Origin: CAXMQS01 sp036446035
Lineage (GTDB): Bacteria > Actinomycetota > Acidimicrobiia > Spongiisociales > JAOTWH01
Length of the DNA: 37,575 nucleotides
NCBI GenBank assembly: GCA_036446035.1
Contig: JAZFSG010000100.1
Location: 1-37,575, forward strand
Direction of reading: 5' to 3'
The first letter of the stretch is position 1, and every line of letters starts with the position of its first letter. This document shows, in pieces, positions 1 through 8,347 of the stretch. The position numbers and the translations under genes are program-made. Below the pieces are notes generated by a model that was given only the letters and a program-made list of their open reading frames with translations, did no database searches and had not been told where the DNA came from.

Positions 1-680
1 ACGAACTCGTCGGTCTTCCCGCCCCCAGAGACATCGTCAGCGCCGCCATGGAGAGAACGCTGCGCTGGTCGCAGCGTGCCCAGGCCGCGCACGCTCGGGA
101 GGATCAGTCCCTCTTTGGCATCTGCCAGGGAGGTGTAGACCCGGACCTCCGGGCCGAAAACGCTCGCCGCACCAGTGAGCTGGGTTTCGTCGGTTACGGA
201 ATCGGCGGTCTCTCCGTCGGCGAGTCGTCGCGCGATCGCGATATCGCACTCGACGCATGTATCCCCGAGCTGCCGCGCGCAGCTCCGCGATACGTCATGG
301 GTCTCGGAGACACAGAGGGGGTCCTCGCTGCCGTCGCCAGGGGGGCCGATCTCTTCGATTGCGTTTGGCCGACGCGCCTGGCGAGGCATGGCAAGGTCCT
401 CAGCGCGACTGGTGACTTCTCCATCCGTAGGGCGGAGTTCGCGTCCGATGACACGCCCCTCGACCCCGGCTGCGCCTGTCGCACCTGTGCCGTCTACTCA
501 CGCGGCCACCTGCGCCATCTTCGCCTATCGGAGAAGATGAGCAGCATGCGTCCATTGTCGATACACAACCTGTATTACACCCTCGAGGTGATGGCCGGCG
601 CTCGTAGGGCCATCGCGGAGGACTCATTCGACGTTTTTCGCTCTGGAATCGTGGAAGCCAGAGCTTCTGGCGTCCAGTGA
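1..680 (+). CDS. tgt: queuine/archaeosine-type tRNA-guanine transglycosylase, C-terminal part
   Basis: Exchanges guanine-34 in the anticodon of GUN-anticodon tRNAs for a queuosine precursor base. The gene enters from outside the window: the reading frame is open from base 3 and the ATG at 48 is internal, because the residues before it already match the family. Counting from that ATG, the GICQGG and GLSVGE motifs are at about 24-29 and 54-59. The catalytic nucleophile Asp is in FDCVWPTR (D104, codon 357-359). The zinc ligands are C142, C144, C147 and H173 (CACRTC and IHN). The C-terminus is normal. It sits just upstream of yajC-secD-secF, a common bacterial tgt-yajC-secDF arrangement. Identification is very secure; only the N-terminal part is missing. 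Confidence 0.95.
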   Translation, partial: ELVGLPAPRDIVSAAMERTLRWSQRAQAAHAREDQSLFGICQGGVDPDLRAENARRTSELGFVGYGIGGLSVGESSRDRDIALDACIPELPRAAPRYVMGLGDTEGVLAAVARGADLFDCVWPTRLARHGKVLSATGDFSIRRAEFASDDTPLDPGCACRTCAVYSRGHLRHLRLSEKMSSMRPLSIHNLYYTLEVMAGARRAIAEDSFDVFRSGIVEARASGVQ

Positions 681-727
681 CGACCGCTACGATGCCGCTC
701 GCCGCCCGTTTCCAGTTGGGATAACCG

Positions 728-1045
728 ATGCTGTCAATCTTCATACTCGCGCAGGAGTCCACCGACACCACTGCCCCGGGCTGGGTCGGGCCGGTCTTCT
801 ATGGCGTCATCTTCGCCGCCATCTTCTACTTCCTGATCTTGCGGCCGCAGCGAACGAGAGCTAGTCGCCATCGGAGCCTCATGGGGTCGATGGCTATTGG
901 CGACGAGATCAGGACGGCGGGGGGCATCTACGGCTTCGTGCGCGACCTCGATGACGAGTCGGCGGTGATCGAGGTCGAGGACGGCACCCGACTCCGGATC
1001 GCCCGCGGAGCGATCGCAGCCAAGATCACAGCCACCGAGGAGTGA
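728..1045 (+). CDS. yajC: YajC, Sec translocase accessory subunit
   Basis: Small single-span membrane protein that associates with SecD-SecF and assists protein export through SecYEG. The 105-residue protein has a short N-terminus, one hydrophobic segment at about residues 19-38, and the family signature FLILRPQR directly after it. A cytoplasmic domain with the conserved GDEIRTAGGIYG stretch follows. ATG 728 lies 47 bases after tgt with only a weak ribosome site (TTGGGAT). The stop is one base from the secD start, so translation is probably coupled. Length and layout are typical of the family. Confidence 0.93.
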   Translation: MLSIFILAQESTDTTAPGWVGPVFYGVIFAAIFYFLILRPQRTRASRHRSLMGSMAIGDEIRTAGGIYGFVRDLDDESAVIEVEDGTRLRIARGAIAAKITATEE

Positions 1046-1046
1046 C

Positions 1047-2627
1047 ATGAGCCGGGGCCGCGCGGCCGTGATGGTGCTGGTAGTGCTCGCGGTGGCGTGG
1101 GGCGGCCTTGCTTTGACGCTGCTCACGGACACCACGCCCGTGCTGGGTCTCGATCTTCAGGGCGGCTTCGCGGTGACGCTCGCCGCCCCCGAACGCACTG
1201 ACAAGGCGGTGTTGGAAAAGGCCGTCGAGATCATCCGTAACCGCATCGAATCGCTCGGCAATGTCCAAGAGCCAGAGGTCGCAGTTTCGGGTGATCGGAA
1301 TATCACCGTGCAGCTTCCGGGTGTTACCAACAGGGAACGGGCCCTCAATGCGGTCGGAGCGACAGGACAGCTCTCATTCCGGCCTGTCCTGGACATCGGC
1401 GCGTTCCCAGGTATCTCCCCGCTGTTCGAGGAGGCGCTCTTGAACGCCCCGCCGCCGGCCACCACCACGGTGCCGCCGACGACGGTCGCAGGAGACACCA
1501 CCACCACAGCCGTCGCCGGAGATACCGCCACAACTACCACTTCGACCACCGTTCCTGACCCACTTGCCGATGTCGTCATCCCCCCCGGCGTTGATCCGGA
1601 CACAGGCGTCACCATCGTCGACGATCCAGAGGCATCCGCCTATTTGGTGGAGCCAACGTCGGGCCTGATCTACTTCGTTGGAGACGCGCTCGTGCTGGGT
1701 TCGGACATCACCAACGCCTCGGCAGGCAATCAGGGACAGGGCTGGGTCGTCGACCCGGACTTCACATCGGCGGGCGCTCGCAAGTTCGAGGAGGCCACCC
1801 GCCAACTCGCGGCATTCCCGGTTGGGTCGGACCAGCGCCGCTTCGCCATCGTTCTGGACGGTGAAGTTGTCTCGGCACCAACCATCGCCGAGGGCGTCAC
1901 TGCCGAGGAGGGGCTCGACGCGGGCCAGGTTCAGATCACTATCGGCTTTGGGAACGAGAACCCGCAGGCCGAGGCCGAGGACCTGGCGACGGTGCTGCGT
2001 TACGGCGCCTTGCCCGTCGTCTTTGAGCGGTCCCGGGTTGATTCGGTGTCTGCCACCCTCGGCGAAGACTCACTGCAGGCAGGTCTCATAGCAGGTCTAG
2101 GAGGTCTCCTCCTGGTGGCCTTGGCGTTGATCGCCTACTACCGGGCACTTGGTCTCATCGCCGTTGTCGGACTCACCATCTTCGGGTCGCTCCTGTTCGT
2201 CGAGTTCTCGCTCCTCGGCGCACTGCAGGGCCAGACACTGACACTGTCAGGGGTGGCGGGGGTCATCGTGTCTGTCGGCATCACCTCCGACAGCTACATC
2301 GTGTACTTCGAACGAGTCAAGGAAGACGTTCGCCATGGTCGGACCTTGCGTTCGGCGGTCGATCACGCCTTCCCCCGGGCGTTCCGAACGATCCTCACTG
2401 CAGACACCGTCTCGATCGCAGGCGCCATCTTGCTATTCACCCTGGCTGCAGCTCAGGTGCGTGGCTTCGCCCTGGCTCTCGGTATCGCAACCGTCACCGA
2501 TGTGGTCATTGCCTACTTCTTCACGAGGCCGGCGACGGCCTTCGTTGTGAGAGGGCGCCTCGGTGACGGTGGGGCGCTGAGCATTCGCGGCGCCGCCGGC
2601 CATCCCGCCGTTGAGGGGACGTCATGA
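1047..2627 (+). CDS. secD: protein translocase subunit SecD
   Basis: RND-family membrane protein that, with SecF, uses the proton gradient to help pull exported proteins across the membrane. It has 526 residues. TM1 is at about 7-27, then GLDLQGG at 34-40 (the family GLDLRGG motif), a large extracytoplasmic domain, and five TM segments from about 345 to 500. The conserved Asp of the channel is D415, in GITSDSYIVYFERVKED. Residues 135-172 are a low-complexity Thr/Pro/Ala/Val linker (TTTVPPTT type) not found in short SecD proteins; it sits in the extracytoplasmic part. The stop overlaps the secF start (ATGA). Confidence 0.95.
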   Translation: MSRGRAAVMVLVVLAVAWGGLALTLLTDTTPVLGLDLQGGFAVTLAAPERTDKAVLEKAVEIIRNRIESLGNVQEPEVAVSGDRNITVQLPGVTNRERALNAVGATGQLSFRPVLDIGAFPGISPLFEEALLNAPPPATTTVPPTTVAGDTTTTAVAGDTATTTTSTTVPDPLADVVIPPGVDPDTGVTIVDDPEASAYLVEPTSGLIYFVGDALVLGSDITNASAGNQGQGWVVDPDFTSAGARKFEEATRQLAAFPVGSDQRRFAIVLDGEVVSAPTIAEGVTAEEGLDAGQVQITIGFGNENPQAEAEDLATVLRYGALPVVFERSRVDSVSATLGEDSLQAGLIAGLGGLLLVALALIAYYRALGLIAVVGLTIFGSLLFVEFSLLGALQGQTLTLSGVAGVIVSVGITSDSYIVYFERVKEDVRHGRTLRSAVDHAFPRAFRTILTADTVSIAGAILLFTLAAAQVRGFALALGIATVTDVVIAYFFTRPATAFVVRGRLGDGGALSIRGAAGHPAVEGTS

Positions 2628-3706
2628 GCCTGGCAGGACGCCTCTATCGGGCTGAGACGACGTTCGACTTCGTTGGCAATCGCCGCCGCTGGCTGGCGAT
2701 TTCGAGCGTTCTCTTGCTGTTATCGATCGGATCGCTGGCGACCCGTCAGCTCAACCTCAGCGTTGACTTCGAAGGGGGCACCGTTGTCGAGGTCGAGAAC
2801 CCCGCCGGCGCCGACGTCGCCGACGTCAACGACGCCCTCTCGTCCATCGGTCGCGCCGGCGACACGGTGCAGCTGGTGGGCGGGGGCACGGGGATCCGTG
2901 TGCAGACGGGAGACCTGACCGTCGAAACTGAAGACAGGCTCATCGCAGCCATCACCGGTGTGGCCGGCGTCGAGGTGAACGATGCCAGTGTCGAATCCGT
3001 AGGCCCCACCTTCGGTGATGAGGTGGCGCGATCTGCGCTCCGGGCGTTGATCGTGTTCATCGTGGTAATAGCCGTCTTCATTTCGTTCCGTTTCGAGTGG
3101 CGGATGGCGCTGGCGGCGCTGGCGGCTCTCTTTCACGACCTAGTGATCACCGCCGGCATCTACTCGATCATCGGGTTCGAAGTCACGCCGGCAACGGTGG
3201 TCGCCGTCCTCACCATCCTCGGTTACTCGCTCTACGACAGCGTTGTGGTGTTCGACAAGGTGCTCGAGGAGATCGACTACTACGGCGATGAGCGGTCCAT
3301 AGGAGACATAGTGAATCTCTCGATGAACCTCGTGCTGATGCGGTCTATCAACACCTCCTTGACCTCGCTGCTGCCGGTCGGAAGCCTTCTGTTCGTCGGG
3401 TCATATCTCCTGGGTGCCGCCACACTGAGGGAGTTCGCGCTGGCACTGTTCGTCGGCATCGCCGCCGGCACCTACTCGTCGATCTTCGTTGCCTCGCCGC
3501 TGCTCGCCGTCTGGAAGTCCAAGGAGGAGCAGTGGCAGCGGGTGGATCGCAAGTTGGCTCGTAAGGCAAGCGACGAAGCGGACGCCTCCAAGGTGGCCGC
3601 CGGGGCCGAGAGCGAGCGCCCCCCGTCGCGGGCCCTGGACTCTGCAGGACGACAAGCTACGGGCGCCATCGCCCGTCCTCCTAAGCGTCGTAAGCGCAAG
3701 CGGTAG
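2624..3706 (+). CDS. secF: protein translocase subunit SecF
   Basis: Partner of SecD in the SecDF export motor. It has 360 residues: TM1 at about 23-41, the VDFEGG motif at 47-52, an extracytoplasmic domain to about 135, then five TM segments. The conserved Asp is D205 in GYSLYDSVVVFDKV. The last 45 residues are a charged cytoplasmic tail ending in a Lys/Arg cluster (PPKRRKRKR), probably contacting lipid or ribosome. The start codon overlaps the secD stop by 4 bases, so SecD and SecF are translationally coupled. Confidence 0.95.
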   Translation: MSLAGRLYRAETTFDFVGNRRRWLAISSVLLLLSIGSLATRQLNLSVDFEGGTVVEVENPAGADVADVNDALSSIGRAGDTVQLVGGGTGIRVQTGDLTVETEDRLIAAITGVAGVEVNDASVESVGPTFGDEVARSALRALIVFIVVIAVFISFRFEWRMALAALAALFHDLVITAGIYSIIGFEVTPATVVAVLTILGYSLYDSVVVFDKVLEEIDYYGDERSIGDIVNLSMNLVLMRSINTSLTSLLPVGSLLFVGSYLLGAATLREFALALFVGIAAGTYSSIFVASPLLAVWKSKEEQWQRVDRKLARKASDEADASKVAAGAESERPPSRALDSAGRQATGAIARPPKRRKRKR

Positions 3707-3709
3707 AGT
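3704..3709 (+). promoter_or_regulatory. candidate -10 element for a leaderless apt mRNA
   Basis: TAGAGT fits the actinobacterial TANNNT -10 pattern and ends 7 bases before GTG 3717. The TAG is also the secF stop codon. No clear -35 is visible, so this rests on spacing alone. Confidence 0.3.
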
Positions 3710-3716
3710 GCCTCCA

Positions 3717-4250
3717 GTGAGCGACGTTGACTTCAAGGCCCTTGTCCGAGATGTGCCTGACTTTCCTGAGCCAGGCGTCGTCTTCAAGGACATAACGCCC
3801 ATACTCGCAGACGCGGTAGCGCTTGATGCGGGTGTCGAAGGATTGTCAGCCCCGTATGCCGACATCGGAATCACCCGGGTTGCCGGAATCGAGGCAAGGG
3901 GGTTCATCTTCGGAGTGCCCGTCGCTAGACGCCTCGGCGTCGGATTCGTTCCGGTACGCAAGCCGGGGAAACTTCCGTATTCCGTAGAGAGCGAGGAGTA
4001 CACCCTTGAGTACGGCACGGATCTGCTCGAGATCCACTCGGACGCCTTGATCCCGGGTGATCGAGTTCTGATCATCGACGATGTCCTGGCAACGGGTGGC
4101 ACCGCAGCGGCAGCGGTGAGGCTCATCAGGCGCCTCGGCGCAGAAGTCGCCGGTGTCGCGGTGCTGATCGAGCTGAGTTTTCTCGAGGGACGCAAGCTGA
4201 TCCCCGACGACGTGCCTCTTACCACGCTCGTCACTTATGACGCCCCCTGA
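3717..4250 (+). CDS. apt: adenine phosphoribosyltransferase
   Basis: Salvages adenine by joining it to PRPP to give AMP. The protein has 177 residues and matches the family throughout: FPEPGVVFKDIT near the N-terminus, EARGFIFG, the VPVRKPGKLP base-binding loop, EYGTDLLEIH, and the PRPP loop VLIIDDVLATGGTA. The frame is open far upstream into secF, but homology begins only at about VSDVDFKALVRD. Candidate starts are GTG 3708 and GTG 3717. I chose 3717 because a TANNNT hexamer ends 7 bases before it; 3708 would add three residues. The gene overlaps rel by 14 bases. The apt-rel neighbourhood is typical of actinobacteria and links purine salvage to (p)ppGpp metabolism. Confidence 0.93.
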   Translation: MSDVDFKALVRDVPDFPEPGVVFKDITPILADAVALDAGVEGLSAPYADIGITRVAGIEARGFIFGVPVARRLGVGFVPVRKPGKLPYSVESEEYTLEYGTDLLEIHSDALIPGDRVLIIDDVLATGGTAAAAVRLIRRLGAEVAGVAVLIELSFLEGRKLIPDDVPLTTLVTYDAP

Positions 4251-6411
4251 CCAGCGTCTGGGCGACGCTGCGGTAGCCGATTTCGGTACCCTCCTCGCCA
4301 CGTTCGCCGCCAATCACCCCGAAGCCGACGACAATCTTCTGCGCCGGGCCTACGAGCTCGCAGAAGGATTGCATGCTGGACAGATGCGCAAGAGTGGCGA
4401 GGCCTTCATCAACCACCCGTTAACGGTCGCCATCATCCTCGCCGAGTACGGCATGGATACGGACACCATTGCCGCGGCTTTGCTCCACGACACCGTCGAG
4501 GACACGGATCTAACCCTCGATGAGGTTCGAGAGGAGTTCGGAGATGAGGTCGCCAACCTGACCGACGGAGTGACCAAGCTGGACCGCCTCGAGTTCGACT
4601 CGTCCGAGGAACAGCAAGCCGCCACGATCCGAAAGATGGTGGTGGCCATGGCGGCCGACGTCAGGGTGTTGCTCATCAAGTTGGCCGACCGGATGCACAA
4701 TATCCGGACCCTGTGGGCGTTGTCTCCAGAGAAGCAGGAACGCGTCGCCAGGGAGTCGCTTGAGATCTACGCGCCGCTTGCCCACCGCCTCGGCGTGCAG
4801 GACATCAAGCATGAGATGGAAGACCGGTGCTTCGCGATCCTTTACCCCAAGCGCAATGCAGAGATCGAGCAACTGATGGCTGCCAGGGCTCCGCAGCAAG
4901 AGGCCCTGATAGAAAAGGCCGTACTTGCGGTCAACGACGCCTTGGGTGGACATGCCATCAAGGCTGTTACCACCGGGCGACCCAAGCATCCGTTCTCGAT
5001 CTATCGCAAGATGATCGACAGCGGTGGATCGTTCGACGAGATCCACGACATCATCGGCATTCGGCTCGTCGTCGACGATGTCAAGGATTGCTACGCCGCA
5101 CTGGGGACGGTGCACACGCTGTGGCCACCGATCTCAGGGCGCTTCAAGGACTACATCGCGATGCCGAAGTTCAACCTGTACCAGAGCTTGCACACGACCG
5201 TTGTCGGGCCGGACGGCAAGCCTCTCGAGGTGCAGATCCGGACCGCGGAGATGGACGAACGAGCCGAGTACGGAATCGCCGCGCATTGGCGATACAAGGA
5301 GGGCGACGGCGACGACCTACGTTGGATCAGCGACATCCGCTTCCTCCAGGACGAGTATCCGGACCCCTCGGAGTTCCTCGCCAACCTCAAGATCGACCTT
5401 TACCAGGATGAAGTCTTCGTCTTGACGCCGGGAGGGGATGTCATCAACCTGCCTAAGGGAGCGACGCCCGTCGACTTCGCCTATTCGATCCACACCGATG
5501 TCGGGCATGCCTGCGTCGGCGCCAAGGTGAACGGAAGACTCGTACCGCTTTCCACCGAGTTGGACTCTGGCGACATCGTCGAGGTGATGACTTCGAAGAG
5601 CCCAGACGCCCATCCATCGCGAGATTGGCTCGGTTTCGTCAAATCCACCCGCGCCGCCGCCAAGATCCGCCAATGGTTCACGAGGGAGCGCCGCGAGGAA
5701 GCGTTGGCGAATGGACGGGAGGCCATCACCGAGGCTCTTCGCCGTGAGGGCCTTGGCTTGAGCGCCAATGAACGAGATGAGGCCCTCTTGACAGTGGCCG
5801 AAGCTATGAGCTTTCAAAGCATCGAAGCCCTCTTCGTCGCAGTAGGCGACGGCAAGGCGGCGTCGGAGAGCGTCGTCAACCGACTGCTCCGCATCGTCAG
5901 GCCGGCAGTCGAAGCAGAGCCCGACGAGGTGCTGGCACCTCCAACGCCGACGCGCCGGTCTTCTGGCGGCATCGTGGTCGAAGGGCTAGATGACATGCTC
6001 GTGAACATCGCTCGCTGCTGCGCGCCTGTCCCTGGTGACGGTCTGGTCGGCTTCGTCACGGTCGGCAGGGGGGTGTCGGTTCACCGGGCGGATTGCACCA
6101 ACATCACAGCCCTTGGCGAGAAGACGGAACGCATGATCGAGGTCACCTGGGATCCGAGCACGGCCGGGTCCTTCACCGTGTGGATACAGGTCGAGGCGCT
6201 CGATCGACCCAAGCTGCTCCGGGACGTGACAGCCATCATCGGCGACCAGGGGGCCAACATCGTCGCCTCCTCATCTTCTTCCAGTCCGGATCGGATCGCC
6301 ATCCTCCGCTACGAAGTCGAGCTCGGCGACACCGAGCAACTGGATAGGTTGCTGGCCGATCTGCGCGGCGCCGAGGGGGTCATGGACGCCCACCGGCTCT
6401 TCACACACTGA
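4237..6411 (+). CDS. relA: bifunctional (p)ppGpp synthetase/hydrolase, Rel family
   Basis: Makes and degrades the stringent-response alarmone (p)ppGpp. It has 724 residues, the usual long-RSH length. The N-terminal HD hydrolase is intact (H60, H84-D85 in HDTVEDT, D151), so hydrolysis is expected. The synthetase domain at about 240-370 carries RFKD at 302-305, the RXKD motif of bifunctional enzymes rather than the EXDD motif of monofunctional RelA, followed by NLYQSLHTTV and EVQIRT. A TGS domain (about 390-455), a zinc-finger-like region with RCCAPVPGD, and a C-terminal ACT domain (about 645-724) follow. The start overlaps apt. After the stop the sequence becomes AT-rich (6412-6456). Confidence 0.95.
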   Translation: MTPPDQRLGDAAVADFGTLLATFAANHPEADDNLLRRAYELAEGLHAGQMRKSGEAFINHPLTVAIILAEYGMDTDTIAAALLHDTVEDTDLTLDEVREEFGDEVANLTDGVTKLDRLEFDSSEEQQAATIRKMVVAMAADVRVLLIKLADRMHNIRTLWALSPEKQERVARESLEIYAPLAHRLGVQDIKHEMEDRCFAILYPKRNAEIEQLMAARAPQQEALIEKAVLAVNDALGGHAIKAVTTGRPKHPFSIYRKMIDSGGSFDEIHDIIGIRLVVDDVKDCYAALGTVHTLWPPISGRFKDYIAMPKFNLYQSLHTTVVGPDGKPLEVQIRTAEMDERAEYGIAAHWRYKEGDGDDLRWISDIRFLQDEYPDPSEFLANLKIDLYQDEVFVLTPGGDVINLPKGATPVDFAYSIHTDVGHACVGAKVNGRLVPLSTELDSGDIVEVMTSKSPDAHPSRDWLGFVKSTRAAAKIRQWFTRERREEALANGREAITEALRREGLGLSANERDEALLTVAEAMSFQSIEALFVAVGDGKAASESVVNRLLRIVRPAVEAEPDEVLAPPTPTRRSSGGIVVEGLDDMLVNIARCCAPVPGDGLVGFVTVGRGVSVHRADCTNITALGEKTERMIEVTWDPSTAGSFTVWIQVEALDRPKLLRDVTAIIGDQGANIVASSSSSSPDRIAILRYEVELGDTEQLDRLLADLRGAEGVMDAHRLFTH

Positions 6412-6473
6412 CTTTTGACTAAAGAAAATACGAAAAGTAGTCGATAACTAACATTGTGCCCACTGCCCGCCCC

Positions 6474-6479
6474 TAGCCT
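6474..6479 (+). promoter_or_regulatory. candidate -10 element for a leaderless transcript of the MBL-fold gene
   Basis: TAGCCT (TANNNT pattern) lies exactly 6 bases before GTG 6486, which has no Shine-Dalgarno sequence. Upstream is an unusually AT-rich stretch (6412-6456) with TTGACT at 6415-6420, which could belong to a second promoter. I see no well-spaced -35 for TAGCCT. Confidence 0.4.
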
Positions 6480-6485
6480 CTCCGG

Positions 6486-7130
6486 GTGCTAATCGATCGA
6501 GAATCCTTGTGGCTGGCTGAGACCAATACCTACGTCGTAGCCAACGAGGCAGGTGGGCTCGCCATCATCGTTGACGCTCCGCCGGATCCCGCCGCGGTCG
6601 TCAAGCTCCTCGAGAAGCACGACCTGATCGCCGCGGCGCTACTGATCACCCACGGTCACATCGATCACATCGGAGGAGCCGGTGGCGTCGTCTCCAGCAC
6701 CGGGGTCACCGCCTACCTCCATCCCGATGACGATTGGTTGGCGCAAGATCCAATGACCCAGGTGCGGCTTCTGTTCGGTGACGCGACGCCGGGGGAGTTC
6801 GCTCGGCCGGAGGCATACACCGACCTGGCGGACGGACAGGTGCTCGAGATCGGCGGTCTCAGCGTTGAGGTACTGCACACACCGGGTCATACCCCAGGGC
6901 ACTGCTGCTTCCGTGTTGGCGAAGTGCTGTTCTCGGGCGACCAACTGTTCGCCGGCTCCATCGGTCGGACCGACCTCCCGGGTGGTGACTACGAGACGCT
7001 CATGGAGAGCATGCGCAACAAGGTGATGACCCTGCCCGACGAAACCGAAGTCCTTCCTGGGCACGGACCGGCCACTACGCTTGCCCGCGAGCGGCGCTCC
7101 AACCCCTTTCTCCAGGATCTGAATCTGTGA
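6486..7130 (+). CDS. MBL-fold metallohydrolase, glyoxalase II-like
   Basis: Metallo-beta-lactamase-fold hydrolase of the type annotated as hydroxyacylglutathione hydrolase-like. It has 214 residues. The dinuclear metal motif is THGHIDHIGG (H56, H58, D60, H61), completed by H135 in HTPGHTPGH, D152 in SGDQLF and H193 in PGHG. The GSIGRTDLPGGDY stretch is typical of the YcbL-like glyoxalase II-related group. Substrate cannot be read from sequence; actinobacteria lack glutathione, so a true glyoxalase II role is doubtful. GTG start; the stop overlaps hisS (GTGA). A similar hydrolase precedes hisS in mycobacteria. Confidence 0.88.
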   Translation: MLIDRESLWLAETNTYVVANEAGGLAIIVDAPPDPAAVVKLLEKHDLIAAALLITHGHIDHIGGAGGVVSSTGVTAYLHPDDDWLAQDPMTQVRLLFGDATPGEFARPEAYTDLADGQVLEIGGLSVEVLHTPGHTPGHCCFRVGEVLFSGDQLFAGSIGRTDLPGGDYETLMESMRNKVMTLPDETEVLPGHGPATTLARERRSNPFLQDLNL

Positions 7131-8347
7131 CATTCCGTGTCCCCAAGGGGACAGATGACATCATGCCCCCAGCCTCCCGCAGGTGGCGGCGCGTCCTGCG
7201 GCTGTTCGACGAGTTGGCAGAGCGCTATGGCTACGAACTCGTCATGACGCCGGTGTTCGAGGCGACCGAGCTCTTCTCTCGCGGTGTCGGCGAGTCGACC
7301 GACGTTGTCCAGAAGCAGATGTACACCTGGGACGACAAGGCGGGTCGTTCGATGACGCTGCGCCCGGAGGCGACGGCCCCTGTGGTCCGGGCCTACCTCA
7401 ACGGCGGAGGCCGCGGCGTCGCCAAATACGCGTACTCGGGTCCCATGTTCCGCTATGAACAGCCCCAGGCTGGTCGCCGTCGCCAGTTCTGGCAGGTCGG
7501 CGTGGAGTACCTGGGAGAGGACTCACCAGTTGCCGACGTCGAGGTGATAGAGCTCGGTTACCGCTTCTACACCGAGGCGGGTATCCCGGATGTGTCCGTT
7601 CAGCTGAACTCGATCGGCGACGCAGAATCAAGAGCTGCCTACAGAACGATCCTCGTCGACTACCTGGAGACACGCCGCGACCGCCTGAGCGAGGATTCGC
7701 AAAGACGCCTGGCAACGAACCCGTTGCGAGTGCTTGACTCCAACCTCGATGCCGCAGAAGTGGCAGATGCTCCCTCGCCGGTTGACCACCTCAGCTCTGC
7801 GAGCGCGGCTCACTTCTCCAGTGTCAAGGCCGGGCTCACGGACCGTGGCGTCCCGTTCGTTGAGGCGCCGCGAGTCGTGCGAGGCCTCGACTATTACACG
7901 CGAACGGTGTTCGAGTACACCGCCGCTTCGTACGGCGTCGCCCAGGATTCGCTCGGGGGTGGTGGGCGTTATGACGGGCTGGCCGGTCAACTCGGGGGAC
8001 CCGAGGTGCCTGGTGTCGGGTTCTCTCTTGGAATCGATCGCGTAGTCCTTGCTCTCGGCGATGCCGAGGAACCACCTCCCCTCGATGCATTCGTGGTGGC
8101 CGTGACTGAGCAAGATCACACCGAAGCTCAGGCCGTGCTCGCTCGATTGCGGGCGAGCACGATCAGAGCGGACGGCCTTGCCCGCGTCGCCACAGTGAAG
8201 GCCCAGCTGAAGGCTGCGAACCGCAGTGGCGCCGAATGGGTCGTGAGGGTGGGGGACCAACCGGGGAAGGTGACGGCTAGGTCAATGAAGGACGGGACAG
8301 AAGAAGTGGTAGAGATAGCAGAGGTCGTTGCATGGCTGAGGAAGTGA
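7127..8347 (+). CDS. hisS: histidyl-tRNA synthetase
   Basis: Class II aminoacyl-tRNA synthetase charging tRNA-His. It has 406 residues. N-terminal PKGTDDIMP, motif 2 (PMFRYEQPQAGRRRQF, about 106-121), the histidine-specific RGLDYYTRTVFE at 252-263, motif 3 GVGFSLGIDR at 296-305, and the C-terminal anticodon-binding domain at about 315-406. The GTG start overlaps the preceding stop by 4 bases and the 3' end overlaps aspS by 16 bases, so these genes form one unit. Confidence 0.96.
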   Translation: MTFRVPKGTDDIMPPASRRWRRVLRLFDELAERYGYELVMTPVFEATELFSRGVGESTDVVQKQMYTWDDKAGRSMTLRPEATAPVVRAYLNGGGRGVAKYAYSGPMFRYEQPQAGRRRQFWQVGVEYLGEDSPVADVEVIELGYRFYTEAGIPDVSVQLNSIGDAESRAAYRTILVDYLETRRDRLSEDSQRRLATNPLRVLDSNLDAAEVADAPSPVDHLSSASAAHFSSVKAGLTDRGVPFVEAPRVVRGLDYYTRTVFEYTAASYGVAQDSLGGGGRYDGLAGQLGGPEVPGVGFSLGIDRVVLALGDAEEPPPLDAFVVAVTEQDHTEAQAVLARLRASTIRADGLARVATVKAQLKAANRSGAEWVVRVGDQPGKVTARSMKDGTEEVVEIAEVVAWLRK

